Below the pieces are notes generated by a model. It was not told where the DNA came from, ran no database searches, and worked only from the letters and a program-made list of their open reading frames with translations. 38,732 nt of DNA from Sulfuricurvum sp. PC08-66. GTDB taxonomy: Bacteria; Campylobacterota; Campylobacteria; Campylobacterales; Sulfurimonadaceae. The first letter of the stretch is position 1. Each line of letters starts with the position of its first letter. Shown here one piece after another: positions 18,578 to 27,587 of this stretch. The stretch lies in the NCBI GenBank assembly GCA_000830255.1, contig JQIT01000013.1, positions 1 through 38,732 on the forward strand, read 5' to 3'. A program made the position numbers and the translations under genes.

Positions 18578-19365
18578 TACGATTCCATGATTGATTGAGC
18601 TAAATCTTGGTACGCAATACTGCCTTGAGATTTGACGTCGTACAAAATGGCTGGTTTTCCAAAACTTGGAGACTCTGCGAGTTTGACATTGCGTGGAATG
18701 ACAATATATTCACCGCTTTTTGTCTCTTTGAAAAGCTTGCTTTGAAAATGTGCTGTCAAATCAGAAAAGACTTGACGTGAAAGATTATTTTGAGGGCTAA
18801 ACATCGTAGGCAAAAAGCCACGAATTTTCAGCTTTGGATTGATTGTTTTACGAATCAATCTGACCGTATTGAGTAGCTGCGCCAATCCCTCAAGCGCAAA
18901 AAATTCGCACTGAATAGGGATAATCACCGAATTTGCCGCACTCAAAGCATTGATCGTCATAGGTCCAAGTGCTGGCGGAGAGTCGATGATAATATAATCA
19001 TAATCTTTGCGAACACGCTCAATAGTGCGTTTCAAAATAAGCTCACGCTCGTTTTTGGTGTTGGTGTCGTAAAACTCTTTTTCCACACCCACCAAACCGA
19101 TATTTGAAGGCACCAAAAAGAGCTTTGGCAGTGATGTTTTGAGTGTTACTTCAGTGATTTTTTTGGTACCGATGAGCGCATGATAAATATTAAATTCATA
19201 GTCGTTGCGGTGATAGCCAAGACTCGTTGTAGCATTGGCTTGTGGGTCTGCATCGATAAGTAGAACTCTCTTCTCTGCTACGGCAAGAGATGCGGCTAAA
19301 TTGACGGCTGTAGTAGTTTTGCCTACTCCGCCCTTTTGGTTTGCAATTGCAATTACTTCGCTCAT
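18577..19365 (-). CDS. parA: Chromosome-partitioning ATPase ParA (Soj)
   Basis: A deviant Walker A ATPase that moves ParB-parS complexes. The 262-residue protein has [17 protein letters not shown] at 7-23 with the signature lysine, a Walker B-like [13 protein letters not shown], and no N-terminal DNA-binding domain, so it is the short chromosomal (Soj-type) form. Its ATG overlaps the birA stop (ATGA). Confidence 0.97.
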   Translation of the reverse strand: MSEVIAIANQKGGVGKTTTAVNLAASLAVAEKRVLLIDADPQANATTSLGYHRNDYEFNIYHALIGTKKITEVTLKTSLPKLFLVPSNIGLVGVEKEFYDTNTKNERELILKRTIERVRKDYDYIIIDSPPALGPMTINALSAANSVIIPIQCEFFALEGLAQLLNTVRLIRKTINPKLKIRGFLPTMFSPQNNLSRQVFSDLTAHFQSKLFKETKSGEYIVIPRNVKLAESPSFGKPAILYDVKSQGSIAYQDLAQSIMES

Positions 19366-19991
19366 CGTAAACTAAATATCCTTTGACCGTTTATCATCAA
19401 GGCTCCATCTTCGCACACCGTCGCCTCACGCATCGAGACTTTTTTATCGTCAATGTTGGCAAAAAAAGCGCGACTTTTGTCGAATTCTATCTGAAAGTTA
19501 TTTAAAATCCTCTTCCACGGTCTACCGCTTAAAAGTAGCGCTATAAAGCGTTCAAGAAGCTCTTCATGCGACTGAGTCATCGTAAGTGCTGTAGCGAAAT
19601 CAGGTGCAGTGTGTGTGTTGATACCGATACCTGTAACGAGGGTCGACCCCACGATAGAGGTAACAACACCGCCAACTTTGGCACTCTCGATATAGAGGTC
19701 ATTTGGCCATTTGACCCATACACTTTTATCCTCAAGCGCCTCTTTGAAGAGCATCGAAAAATAGATAGCGCAAGCAGTGAGAGGTAAATCTTCGACCAAC
19801 TGCTCCTTGGGAAGCGCAAAGGTCAAAAAGAGGTTCCCTTCGTGCCCTATCCAGCTGTTCCCACGACTGCCAATGCCATGCGTTTGGTGGCGTGTCCAGA
19901 CCAAAAAAGGTGCACTTTTATGCCCATTTTTTAGCGCATCGATAGCATAAAGCTGTGTCGATGGCACTGTTTCAAAGTACTCTATCTCCAA
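19362..19991 (-). CDS. birA: Biotin-[acetyl-CoA-carboxylase] ligase, no regulatory domain
   Basis: Attaches biotin to the carrier domain of acetyl-CoA carboxylase. About 209 residues, ligase domain only; the N-terminal DNA-binding domain of E. coli BirA is absent, so it cannot act as a repressor. Motifs: VPSTQLYA near the start, GSRGNSW (biotinyl-AMP site), VKWPNDLYI and [10 protein letters not shown] place the start at a TTG (19991), with AAAAGG eight bases upstream, because homologues begin with MxIxYF-like sequence. A GTG at 20009 is the alternative and would add six residues that only shadow fmt. It overlaps the end of fmt by 20 bases. Confidence 0.92.
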   Translation of the reverse strand: MEIEYFETVPSTQLYAIDALKNGHKSAPFLVWTRHQTHGIGSRGNSWIGHEGNLFLTFALPKEQLVEDLPLTACAIYFSMLFKEALEDKSVWVKWPNDLYIESAKVGGVVTSIVGSTLVTGIGINTHTAPDFATALTMTQSHEELLERFIALLLSGRPWKRILNNFQIEFDKSRAFFANIDDKKVSMREATVCEDGALMINGQRIFSLR

Positions 19992-20883
19992 CGCCCAACC
20001 TTTTGCCACGAATATAATCTGATGCTTTCATCGCTTTTTTGGAGGGAGGTTGTACCTCAAAAAGGCGAATAAGACCCAAAGTACACCCTACATCAATATA
20101 TTCAGGAGCGATTGCCACAATCTCTCCTTCGCTGTGATGCGTACCTACCTCTATCAATCCCAACGAAAGTAGTTTCAATCCGCTCTCCAAAAAAAGCCCC
20201 GGCCACGGTGTAAAAGCGCGATATTTGTTGAAAAGGTCTTGCGCGTTGTCAAAGGTAACCGCACCCTGCTCTTTGGTGATTTTGGTACAGTAGGAAGCTT
20301 TTGAAGAGTGTTGTGCATGAGGTGTGTACCGACTGTAGCTGTGAAGTACATTGAGCGTCAACTGCGCCGCAACTTCGGCTAGCTCCACAAAAAGCGTTTG
20401 CGCCATGGTTTCTGGTGTGATTGCTACCTCTTCAATAGCAAGTATTGCCCCTGTGTCCATACCCGCATCCATAAGCATCGCCGTCACACCCGTGCGGTTA
20501 TCTCCATGCAAAAGCGCCTCTTGAATAGGGCTTGCCCCTCGATAGGCGGGCAGAATCGACGCATGCAGATTAATACAAGGTGCGATATCCAATATCGCTT
20601 GAGGTAATAACTGACCAAAAGCGGCAACGACAATATAGTCAGGGTGAAGATTGCGTATTGTCTCACTGAAATCTTCGCGGCGTAAAGAGGTGGGTTGAAA
20701 GATTGGTACATTGTACTGCTGTGCTACTACTTTTACGCTCGAAGGGGTAATCGTTTTGTGTCGTCCTACAGGTTTGTCAGGCTGCGTAAAAACAGCCACC
20801 ACCTCGATAGCATCATCGCGAAAAAGCGCTTCTAAAATGGTCTTCGCATAATCAGGTGTCCCCATAAAAACGACACGAATCAC
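19972..20883 (-). CDS. fmt: Methionyl-tRNA formyltransferase
   Basis: Formylates initiator Met-tRNA using 10-formyltetrahydrofolate. The 303-residue protein has FMGTPDYA at the N-terminus and INLHASILPAYRGASPIQ with the catalytic asparagine and histidine. MDAGMDTGAIL supplies the catalytic aspartate, and there is a C-terminal domain with FTPWPG. It starts at a GTG forming a GTGA overlap with the proB stop. Confidence 0.97.
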   Translation of the reverse strand: MIRVVFMGTPDYAKTILEALFRDDAIEVVAVFTQPDKPVGRHKTITPSSVKVVAQQYNVPIFQPTSLRREDFSETIRNLHPDYIVVAAFGQLLPQAILDIAPCINLHASILPAYRGASPIQEALLHGDNRTGVTAMLMDAGMDTGAILAIEEVAITPETMAQTLFVELAEVAAQLTLNVLHSYSRYTPHAQHSSKASYCTKITKEQGAVTFDNAQDLFNKYRAFTPWPGLFLESGLKLLSLGLIEVGTHHSEGEIVAIAPEYIDVGCTLGLIRLFEVQPPSKKAMKASDYIRGKRLGVGDRVL

Positions 20884-21650
20884 ATCGCAATCCTTGGCGT
20901 GAAAAGCGTACCGTGCTCTTGTACTCCCTCGAGTAAAAAGGCTTTGGCATGTGCCAATTCAAAACCAGAGGTCAAAAACATCGAGCGTTGCTCTTGGAGC
21001 AAAAAATGCGCCGCTTTGAGCTTGGTCACGATGCCACCCGTTGCAAAAGCATTATGCCCTACCGCATCTTGCGCTAACGCTTCCGCAGATATTTCATGCA
21101 CTTTTTTAAGTGGTTTTGCATCTGCATGGAGATTAGGGTCTTTGTCATAATAGGCATCGATATCTGAGAGAATCACCAACATATTGGCATCGAAATGGTG
21201 CGCGACAAAAGCCGAAAGCTGGTCATTATCCCCCACGACAAGCTCTTCTACAGCGGTTGCATCGTTTTCATTGACGATAGGCAAAACACCTTTGGCTAGC
21301 AAAACTTCCATCGTTGCTTTGGCACGTTTAATCTGTTCGGATGAGTAGAAATTGGCCTTGGTCAAAAGCACTTGTGCTGAGAGCACCCCAAAAGGTTCCA
21401 ATTTTTTCTTGTATCGACTCATCAAAATAGGCTGACCAATTGCGGCAAGGGCTTGTTTGTTTGCCAACTCTTTTTTGTCAAGTTGCAGTTGCGTATAGCC
21501 AGCCGCTACAGCACCCGATGAGACCAAAATCACCTCATAGCGCACGCGAAGCGCTACGATAAATTCGACGAGGGCTTGCATACGCTCTTTGGCGATACGA
21601 TTTTGTTCTGTCAAAACGGCGGTGCCTACCTTGATGACGATACGTTCCAT
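20880..21650 (-). CDS. proB: Glutamate 5-kinase, PUA-less form
   Basis: Phosphorylates glutamate in the first step of proline synthesis. The 256-residue protein has VIKVGTAVLT at the start, SSGAVAAGY, IVNENDATAVEEL and SDIDAYYDKDP, all typical of the kinase domain. The C-terminal PUA domain of the 367-residue E. coli enzyme is missing, as in many Campylobacterota. It begins 5 bases after the obgE stop and is coupled to fmt. Confidence 0.95.
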   Translation of the reverse strand: MERIVIKVGTAVLTEQNRIAKERMQALVEFIVALRVRYEVILVSSGAVAAGYTQLQLDKKELANKQALAAIGQPILMSRYKKKLEPFGVLSAQVLLTKANFYSSEQIKRAKATMEVLLAKGVLPIVNENDATAVEELVVGDNDQLSAFVAHHFDANMLVILSDIDAYYDKDPNLHADAKPLKKVHEISAEALAQDAVGHNAFATGGIVTKLKAAHFLLQEQRSMFLTSGFELAHAKAFLLEGVQEHGTLFTPRIAM

Positions 21651-21655
21651 CGTGC

Positions 21656-22756
21656 CTACTTTGCCGCTCTTGAGGCCTGTACTAAATCAAAAAGAGCGTA
21701 TTGCAACGCTTTGACATTGCGATGTGTCGAGGCTGAAATAGCGTAACAAAACTGTGGCACTTTTGTATTGGCTACAAAGGTCGCTGTTGTCGATTCGAAA
21801 AAGGGAAGTGTTGTATCGATACCAAAACGTGATATCGATGAAGCTTTGAGTCCAAGATGTCCAAAAAATTCATTAATAAGCTCGATAGCCGCCTCATCCT
21901 CATGCATGTCACTGCGCGTCAAAGCTATTGCATAGGTGCGTGTCGCTAATTTTTCTGAAAAGCGTTCCAACTCCTCTTTGAGCGTCGTATATTGCTCGAT
22001 GAGAGTACGATAATTGCCCAAATCTATCATAAAAAGCAGCACACCTGTACGCTCGATGTGACGCAAAAAGTCGTGCCCCAACCCTTTGCCTTCACTAGCT
22101 CCATCGATGATACCTGGAATATCCGCCATAATAAAAGAGTCAAAATCGCCTACAGTCACCTCGCCCAATTTTGGCGTGAGGGTTGTAAATTCATAATTTG
22201 CAATCTCTGGCTTGGCATTGGAAAGGACTGAAATAAGCGTCGATTTGCCTACATTAGGGAACCCTACCAATCCCACATCTGCAATGAGTTTAAGCTCTAG
22301 CGTGAGATTGAGCGTCTCTCCGGGCATACCTGTTTGGAAGTGCATGGGGCGTTGATTGGTAGAGGATTTGAAGTGGTAATTACCCAATCCCCCTTTTCCA
22401 CCCTCGAGAAGTTTGACTTTTTCACCTTCGTGTGTCAAATCCAAAAGGACTTCACCTGTGTCGCTGTTGATGATAGAGGTTCCAGGAGGGACAACAACAA
22501 CCAGTGGCTCTCCAGAGCGACCAAACTTACGTCGACTCATACCTGGCATTCCATTGTCTGCTTTGAGGTGTTTGTTGCCCTTGAAAGCGGCTAGGGTGTG
22601 AGAGTTGTTATCCACAAGAAAGAAGACATCACCGCCGCGACCACCATCGCCACCATCGGGTCCCCCTTTGATGACAAACTTTTCACGTCTAAACGAAGCA
22701 CAGCCAGGGCCGCCCTTGCCAGATGAGACTACAATTTCGACGCGATCGGTGAACAT
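21656..22756 (-). CDS. obgE: GTPase ObgE/CgtA, ribosome assembly
   Basis: A GTPase that binds the large ribosomal subunit during assembly and responds to ppGpp. The 366-residue protein has the glycine-rich Obg fold (1-158; [12 protein letters not shown] at 31-42). The G domain follows, with G1 GFPNVGKST at 165-173 and switch region [16 protein letters not shown]. The C-terminal tail is short. It follows rplU-rpmA, its standard neighbours, from which it is separated by a small hairpin. Confidence 0.97.
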   Translation of the reverse strand: MFTDRVEIVVSSGKGGPGCASFRREKFVIKGGPDGGDGGRGGDVFFLVDNNSHTLAAFKGNKHLKADNGMPGMSRRKFGRSGEPLVVVVPPGTSIINSDTGEVLLDLTHEGEKVKLLEGGKGGLGNYHFKSSTNQRPMHFQTGMPGETLNLTLELKLIADVGLVGFPNVGKSTLISVLSNAKPEIANYEFTTLTPKLGEVTVGDFDSFIMADIPGIIDGASEGKGLGHDFLRHIERTGVLLFMIDLGNYRTLIEQYTTLKEELERFSEKLATRTYAIALTRSDMHEDEAAIELINEFFGHLGLKASSISRFGIDTTLPFFESTTATFVANTKVPQFCYAISASTHRNVKALQYALFDLVQASRAAK

Positions 22757-22798
22757 ATTTTTGCCTTAAAACTTGTGTGTTGTGGATAAGAAAGAAGT

Positions 22799-22814
22799 GC
22801 CCTCGAAGGAGGGC
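22799..22814 (-). terminator. Small hairpin between rpmA and obgE, possible weak terminator
   Basis: GCCCTC, a four-base loop and GAGGGC form a perfect six-base-pair stem just after the rpmA stop. On the minus strand it is followed by ACTTCTTTCTT, a broken T-run. It may reduce read-through from the ribosomal protein genes into obgE or stabilise the rpmA mRNA end. Function is inferred. Confidence 0.45.
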
Positions 22815-22823
22815 AAAAGAGGG

Positions 22824-23078
22824 TTATGCAGGGATTACGGAAATTTTTTGACGTTTTTTATCTTTGCGTTGGAAAGCAACTTTGCCATCGATTAGCGCAT
22901 AGATAGTATGGTCTTTGCCCATACCTACATTGCTGCCTGGGTGGATTTGTGTACCACGTTGGCGCATAATGATATTGCCCGCGCGGACAAACTCACCACC
23001 AAATTTTTTTACACCTAAACGACGTCCAGCTGAGTCTCTATTATTTTGAGTACTACCTTGACCTTTCTTGTGTGCCAT
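22824..23078 (-). CDS. rpmA: 50S ribosomal protein L27
   Basis: Its N-terminal tail reaches the peptidyl transferase centre. The 84-residue protein starts [20 protein letters not shown], as usual for the form without a cleaved extension, and includes [17 protein letters not shown]. It is 19 bases downstream of rplU. Confidence 0.99.
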   Translation of the reverse strand: MAHKKGQGSTQNNRDSAGRRLGVKKFGGEFVRAGNIIMRQRGTQIHPGSNVGMGKDHTIYALIDGKVAFQRKDKKRQKISVIPA

Positions 23079-23097
23079 TTTTTACTCCTTTGCTAAA

Positions 23098-23406
23098 TTA
23101 TGCTGCGATTTTAGTGATACGAACACGTGTAAAGCTGTGTTTGAAACCACGTTTGACTTTGCTGTCTTTACGACGGCGTTTTTTGTAGATTACGACTTTT
23201 TGACCGCGACCTTCATTGATAACTTCGGCTGTTACAACAGCACCTGCTACGAATGGAGCGCCTACTTTTAGCTCGCCGTTATTCACTGCAAGCACTTCTG
23301 TGATTTGAATTGACTCTTTTGGCTGTAGACTCATTTTGTCGAAGAGGAGAATATCACCCTCTTGGACTTTATACTGCTTGCCGCCATTTTTGATAATTGC
23401 GTACAT
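23098..23406 (-). CDS. rplU: 50S ribosomal protein L21
   Basis: A structural protein of the large subunit. I start it at the ATG at 23406 (102 residues, the usual length) because AAGGGA lies a few bases upstream and homologues begin [14 protein letters not shown]. An earlier frame start at 23430 would add eight residues. It contains the conserved [20 protein letters not shown] segment. First gene of the rplU-rpmA-obgE unit. Confidence 0.98.
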   Translation of the reverse strand: MYAIIKNGGKQYKVQEGDILLFDKMSLQPKESIQITEVLAVNNGELKVGAPFVAGAVVTAEVINEGRGQKVVIYKKRRRKDSKVKRGFKHSFTRVRITKIAA

Positions 23407-23441
23407 TGTTTTCCCTTGGCATTTTTTCAATAGTGTCGCGA

Positions 23442-23447
23442 ATTGTA
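23442..23447 (-). promoter_or_regulatory. rplU: Probable -10 element for the rplU-rpmA-obgE unit
   Basis: TACAAT lies 35 bases before the rplU ATG. It sits in an 88-base gap downstream of msrA and is preceded by T/A-rich blocks (TTTAAATAAAT, TTTAATTAG) of the kind that replace a -35 box in Campylobacterota. Position and composition make it a good candidate. Confidence 0.45.
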
Positions 23448-23494
23448 TCGAAAACTAATTAAAGATTTATTTAAAGTATCGCCACAAAGCACAA

Positions 23495-24022
23495 TTATCG
23501 TACACGATCAGAAAAGTATTTCTTGAATTTATCTACTTTGGGCGCGACTACCATGCGGCAATACCCTTGTAGAGGGTTTTTAGCAAAATAGTTTTGGTGA
23601 TACCCCTCTGCCATAAAAAATTTCTCTAGTTTAGAAACCTCGGTGACGATAGGCTTTGAAAAATGGCTTTGTGCTTTTGCAATGCTCGCTTGAATACGCT
23701 TGTGCGTCTCTTCATCCTCATAATAGATAACTGAACGGTATTGCGTACCTCTGTCCGCGCCTTGGGCATTGAGAGAGGTGGGGTCGTGAATGACCCAAAA
23801 AATTTCGAGCAACTCTTCGAGATCGATTTGCTCCTCATCGTAGGTGATTTGCACCACCTCCGCATGCCCTGTCACGCCTGTGCAAACTGCCTCATAATTG
23901 GCCTGAAAAGCCGCCCCGCCCGCATAGCCACTGTAGGCACTTATGACACCGATGGTTTGTGAATAGACTGCCTCGATACACCAAAAACAGCCTCCACCCA
24001 AAACAATTTGTGCTGTTGCCAT
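23495..24022 (-). CDS. msrA: Peptide methionine-S-sulfoxide reductase MsrA
   Basis: Repairs oxidised methionine (S epimer) in proteins. The 175-residue protein has the active-site motif GCFWC (C12 catalytic) right at its N-terminus and YSGYAGG further on. VTGHAEVVQITYD and DRGTQYRSVIYY are also present. There is no signal peptide, so it acts in the cytoplasm, and no fused MsrB domain. It follows ridA by 6 bases. Confidence 0.97.
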   Translation of the reverse strand: MATAQIVLGGGCFWCIEAVYSQTIGVISAYSGYAGGAAFQANYEAVCTGVTGHAEVVQITYDEEQIDLEELLEIFWVIHDPTSLNAQGADRGTQYRSVIYYEDEETHKRIQASIAKAQSHFSKPIVTEVSKLEKFFMAEGYHQNYFAKNPLQGYCRMVVAPKVDKFKKYFSDRVR

Positions 24023-24028
24023 GCTACA

Positions 24029-24400
24029 TTACACCACTGCAATAGCGTCGATTTCGACCAAAGCATTTTTGGGCAAGGTTTTGACCGCTACAGTAGAGCG
24101 CGCTGGTTTATGTGCTCCAAAATAGGAGGCATAGATAGTATTAACCTGTGCGAAACTCTCCATGTCTGCCAAAAATATGGTTGTTTTTAGCACTTTGTCA
24201 TAATCACTGCCTGCGGCTTTGAGCACTTCACCAAGGTTTTTGAGCACTTGGTGGGTTTGCGCTTCCAAATCATTTTCGACCATTTCACCTTGCGGTGTCA
24301 ATGCGATTTGCCCTGAAGTATAAACGAGTCCATTATGAACAACGGCTTGCGAATAGGGTCCAATAGCTTGTGGGGCTTGTGTAGTGTGTACGAATTGCAT
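24029..24400 (-). CDS. ridA: Reactive imine/enamine deaminase RidA
   Basis: Hydrolyses reactive enamine/imine intermediates released by PLP enzymes such as threonine dehydratase. The 123-residue protein matches the YjgF/YER057c family: PQAIGPYSQAVVHNG at the start, VYTSGQI, and the arginine in KPARSTVAV that binds the substrate carboxylate. AAGGAG precedes the ATG. It lies 18 bases after dapE. Confidence 0.96.
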   Translation of the reverse strand: MQFVHTTQAPQAIGPYSQAVVHNGLVYTSGQIALTPQGEMVENDLEAQTHQVLKNLGEVLKAAGSDYDKVLKTTIFLADMESFAQVNTIYASYFGAHKPARSTVAVKTLPKNALVEIDAIAVV

Positions 24401-24418
24401 TTTTTCTCCTTGAAAGTT

Positions 24419-25513
24419 TTAGAGGTGGTCGATGAGATGCCTAAAGGTCTCATACAAAAGGTGTAACTCTTCGAGTGAAGTGCGTTCATCGATTTTGTGA
24501 ATACGGTCGTTTAGCACCCCAAACTCCACTACATCGATGCCGTATTGGGCGAAATAGCGTGCATCGCTTGTACCGCCAGCGGTCGAAAAGACAGGTGAGA
24601 TACGGCATGCCTGCGCTATCGATGCAGCCATTTGTGTGACAATCTTCGCCTCGCGTGAAGTGACAAAAGCACGTGAACTAGGCGCAATCTCTAGACGGTA
24701 TTGGTGCGGTGCAAAAAGCGTAGCAATATGCGCCTCTATCGATGTGACGCTCGTGAGCGTGTTGTTACGTACATTGAACATTATGGTGACGCTGTCGGGT
24801 GTGACATTGGTCACCTGCATGCCGCCGCGAATATCGGTAATGACAATTTGACTGGGTGCAAAAAATTCATCCCCCTCATCCAATCGATAACCAGAGAGTT
24901 GAGTGAGTTTGGGCGCCAAAATATCCAACGGATTTGTCACTTTTTCGGGGTATGCCGCGTGTCCTTGCTTGCCCAAGATGGTCAAGGTAGCATTGATAGA
25001 GCCACGTCGTCCCACCTTGATAGCATCGCCCATGCGCACTTCACACGTAGGCTCTGCCACCACAGCGCAATCGGGCAAAAGCCCCTGCACCTTTAGCTCT
25101 TCTAGCATCGCCAACGTCCCATCGATAGCCGCACCCTCTTCGTCACTGGTGAGTAACAGCGAAAGCGTCCCTGCAAAATGGGTCGTATCGATGAGGGCTT
25201 GCACAAATGCCGCCACGCCACCCTTCATATCTTGTGCGCCACGTCCATAGAGGTAGCCCTCTTTTTCCACGGCTTCAAAAGGAGGTGTCCCCCACCCCTG
25301 CCCTGCTGGCACCACATCGACATGCCCTGCAAAGCACAGATGCTCGCCCTCGCCAAAGCGTCGATACAAAAAGAGGTTTTTGACCTCATTTTTCTCTAGC
25401 CACAATGGCGTAAAGTCAGGCAATAGTGAGACCACATACGCCAAAATCCCCCCATCGTTGGGTGTGACGCTGGGCATTTGAATCAGTTTTTTGGTGAGTG
25501 CTACGACCGACAA
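24419..25513 (-). CDS. dapE: Succinyl-diaminopimelate desuccinylase
   Basis: Releases LL-diaminopimelate for lysine and peptidoglycan synthesis. The 364-residue zinc peptidase-like enzyme has FAGHVDVVPAG (first metal ligand), YGRGAQDMKGG (bridging aspartate), TSDEEGAAIDGT (catalytic glutamate) and a C-terminal EFGVLNDRIHKIDE. Length is slightly under the usual 375. The start is a TTG at 25513, with AAGGG about five bases upstream; no ATG is available nearby. Confidence 0.95.
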   Translation of the reverse strand: MSVVALTKKLIQMPSVTPNDGGILAYVVSLLPDFTPLWLEKNEVKNLFLYRRFGEGEHLCFAGHVDVVPAGQGWGTPPFEAVEKEGYLYGRGAQDMKGGVAAFVQALIDTTHFAGTLSLLLTSDEEGAAIDGTLAMLEELKVQGLLPDCAVVAEPTCEVRMGDAIKVGRRGSINATLTILGKQGHAAYPEKVTNPLDILAPKLTQLSGYRLDEGDEFFAPSQIVITDIRGGMQVTNVTPDSVTIMFNVRNNTLTSVTSIEAHIATLFAPHQYRLEIAPSSRAFVTSREAKIVTQMAASIAQACRISPVFSTAGGTSDARYFAQYGIDVVEFGVLNDRIHKIDERTSLEELHLLYETFRHLIDHL

Positions 25514-25522
25514 GTGAGCCCT

Positions 25523-26452
25523 TTAGCCGTTTCGTGTAATAACAGAGATAAGTTTTTCGAGTACCTTATCGGCTTTATCGTTGTCGATTTGGCAGGTGCC
25601 TGCGTTGGCATGTCCACCACCATTGTAGTCGAACATCAACTCGCCAATATTGGTTTTGCTGGTGCGATTGAGAATCGAGTTGCCTACGGCAAAAACAGTA
25701 TTTTGTTTTTTGAAGCCCCACAATTGGTGAATCGAGATATTGCACTGGGGGAAAAGCGCATAAATCATAAAGCGATTACCTGCATAGATGGTCTCCTCTT
25801 CGCGCAAATCCAACACCACGAGATTTTGATAGACCTTACTGCAGCGCTTGATTTGGTCTACGAAAAGAGCGTGTTGTTGATGGTACAAATCGGTGCGCTC
25901 TTTGACATCGGACAGTGCCATGACCGATTCGATAGGATGGTCTTTGCAGTAGTCAATGAGATCCATCATAAGCTGATAGTTGGAGATACGAAACTCGCGA
26001 AAACGTCCCAACCCCGTGCGTGCATCCATAATAAAAGAGAGTAAATCCCACCCTTTTGGCTCCAAAATATCCTCTTTGGAGAACTGCGCAGAGTCCGCCT
26101 TGTCCACGGCAACCATCATCGGCTCAAAGCGTTGTGGGAAGCGTGAATAGCCACCAAAATGTTCAAAAACCACCCGTGCCGCTGATGGGGCATCGGGGAT
26201 GATGATGTGGTTGGGTTTTGCAACATTGCGAATCGTCTCACTCAAATGGTGGTCGAACGTCAAATAGCACCCCTCTACATAGGGCAAATTGGTGACGATA
26301 TCGCGCGCGCCAATTTCGATTTTGCCATCTTGCATATCTTTGGGATGGACAAATAAAATCTCATCGACCATATCTAGCTCTTTGAGCAGTACTGCACACA
26401 CCAATCCATCCATATCACTGCGTGTGACCAATCTGTAGCGGTTTTGAGCCAT
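25523..26452 (-). CDS. DHH/DHHA1 phosphoesterase, exopolyphosphatase-like
   Basis: The 309-residue protein has TRSDMDGLVCAVLL (first metal site), a DHH motif in TFDHHLSE, and the C-terminal DHHA1 motif GGGHANAGT. This pairing is shared by RecJ-like nucleases, nano-RNases and manganese pyrophosphatase or exopolyphosphatase-like enzymes. It is often named exopolyphosphatase in related genomes, but the substrate could equally be short RNA or cyclic dinucleotides. It is the most upstream gene of the long minus-strand run; the 122-base gap before it separates it from a divergent gene. Confidence 0.85.
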   Translation of the reverse strand: MAQNRYRLVTRSDMDGLVCAVLLKELDMVDEILFVHPKDMQDGKIEIGARDIVTNLPYVEGCYLTFDHHLSETIRNVAKPNHIIIPDAPSAARVVFEHFGGYSRFPQRFEPMMVAVDKADSAQFSKEDILEPKGWDLLSFIMDARTGLGRFREFRISNYQLMMDLIDYCKDHPIESVMALSDVKERTDLYHQQHALFVDQIKRCSKVYQNLVVLDLREEETIYAGNRFMIYALFPQCNISIHQLWGFKKQNTVFAVGNSILNRTSKTNIGELMFDYNGGGHANAGTCQIDNDKADKVLEKLISVITRNG

Positions 26453-26544
26453 TGTTTACCTCGTTTTGGAAATGGCAAATCATAGTTTTTTTTTACTGTC
26501 AATCACTTGAAAAAAAGAGCCTCCCTTTTTTTAGTTTTTGCCGC

Positions 26545-26550
26545 TAAAAT
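26545..26550 (+). promoter_or_regulatory. Possible -10 element for the unknown gene at 26575
   Basis: TAAAAT lies 24 bases before the ATG, within a strongly A/T-rich divergent spacer (26453-26574). AGAGGAG follows as a good ribosome binding site. There is no obvious -35 box. Confidence 0.35.
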
Positions 26551-26574
26551 CGCACCCAAAAGAGGAGACACTTC

Positions 26575-27216
26575 ATGACCAAAATCAATCTACTCTCGCA
26601 CAAAATTCTCATTCCTCAAGTCGATTTCATCCAAGCAGTCAACAGCCAAAAGCCCTTCACTATCGCCCTCGATGGCACTCTTAGCTTCACACCCTTGCAG
26701 GTGCCTTCGATTTTTCATGGGGTTGGCGCTCGTAACAATGCCGCGCTAGGCAAACCTACCCCCATTACTCAAACCCTTGGACCCTCCTACACCCTCACCC
26801 TCCAAGGTCCACAAATAGCCATCGATTGCAGTATGGCGTGGCAGACCATCACCACGCTCAACCTACCCAACGCCAGCTACGACGATGCGTCAGGAGATGG
26901 TATTAGCGAATTTGGGGATGACGAGCTCGAATCGATTGGGTGGCACGCGACCGATTTTGACATCGATTATCGTAGCATGGTCGAGCACTTGGAGGCGCAT
27001 GCCAAAGGGGTATTGTTGTGTATCGAGCGTGAAGAGCCCTATCACTTTTCAGGGTTAGGATTTTTGGAGGATTTGACAGAAGCACGTGCACTTTTGCGCC
27101 AATACTGCATCGATACCATCCACGACAAAATAGCCCACGATGCCAACTACGCTCCCAATAGCCTCGATAGCGACCAACGCAAAGCGCTAGACTATTTCGG
27201 TATCGAAACCAAATAG
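26575..27216 (+). CDS. Conserved-looking protein of unknown function, isolated plus-strand gene
   Basis: A 213-residue soluble protein that I do not recognise. The N-terminal half (about 1-105) has alternating short hydrophobic strands (FTIALDGTLSF, YTLTLQGPQIAIDC), suggesting a beta fold. The middle has an acidic patch (DDASGDGISEFGDDELE, about 107-123). The C-terminal half looks helical and includes several tyrosines and a GLGFLEDLTEAR stretch. No signal peptide, membrane segment or catalytic motif stands out. It has an AGAGGAG site before its ATG. Its 3' end overlaps the end of convergent ruvX by 25 bases. It is the only plus-strand gene between 2883 and 35547, which suggests independent regulation. 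Confidence 0.75.
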   Translation: MTKINLLSHKILIPQVDFIQAVNSQKPFTIALDGTLSFTPLQVPSIFHGVGARNNAALGKPTPITQTLGPSYTLTLQGPQIAIDCSMAWQTITTLNLPNASYDDASGDGISEFGDDELESIGWHATDFDIDYRSMVEHLEAHAKGVLLCIEREEPYHFSGLGFLEDLTEARALLRQYCIDTIHDKIAHDANYAPNSLDSDQRKALDYFGIETK

Positions 27217-27587
27217 CGCTCCAAAATGATTTGTGCCGCAATCGAGTCGATACGTCCATCTCGCTTTTGACGTATCGCGCCTTGCATGCGCTCTTTGGCC
27301 TCGATAGAGCTTTCGGCTTCGTCTTGAAAAAATATCGGCCCTTCAAACGCGACCAATCCCATGAAATGCGCTATGCGACGACGCATCTCTGCTTCGCTGT
27401 CACCGTTCATCGGGACACCTATCACAATGGCTTCGATGCTCCACTCTTTTACAGTCTCTTGGACTGCACGGGAAGCTTGCTCTCGATTGATACGTTCAAT
27501 TGCCGTAAGCGGTGTCACCATCACGCCATCAGGAGAATAGGCAAGCCCAATACGCTTGAGCCCCAAATCGATAGACAAATAGCGCAC
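27192..27587 (-). CDS. ruvX: Putative pre-16S rRNA nuclease / Holliday junction resolvase YqgF
   Basis: Family members process the 5' end of 16S rRNA and were earlier called Holliday junction resolvases. The 131-residue protein has YLSIDLGLKRIGLA with D7 as the first acidic ligand. FFQDEAESSIEA provides another, and HRxxxD-type residues near the end sit in RDGRIDSIAAQIILERYL. It starts at a GTG sharing one base with the mnmE stop (TAGTG). Its end overlaps the convergent gene. Confidence 0.93.
   Translation of the reverse strand: MRYLSIDLGLKRIGLAYSPDGVMVTPLTAIERINREQASRAVQETVKEWSIEAIVIGVPMNGDSEAEMRRRIAHFMGLVAFEGPIFFQDEAESSIEAKERMQGAIRQKRDGRIDSIAAQIILERYLVSIPK

Noticed and set aside
25478-26044. 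A 188-codon plus-strand frame opposite the DHH phosphoesterase and the dapE start
   Set aside because: The minus-strand gene has a full DHH and DHHA1 motif set; the plus frame shows no domain.
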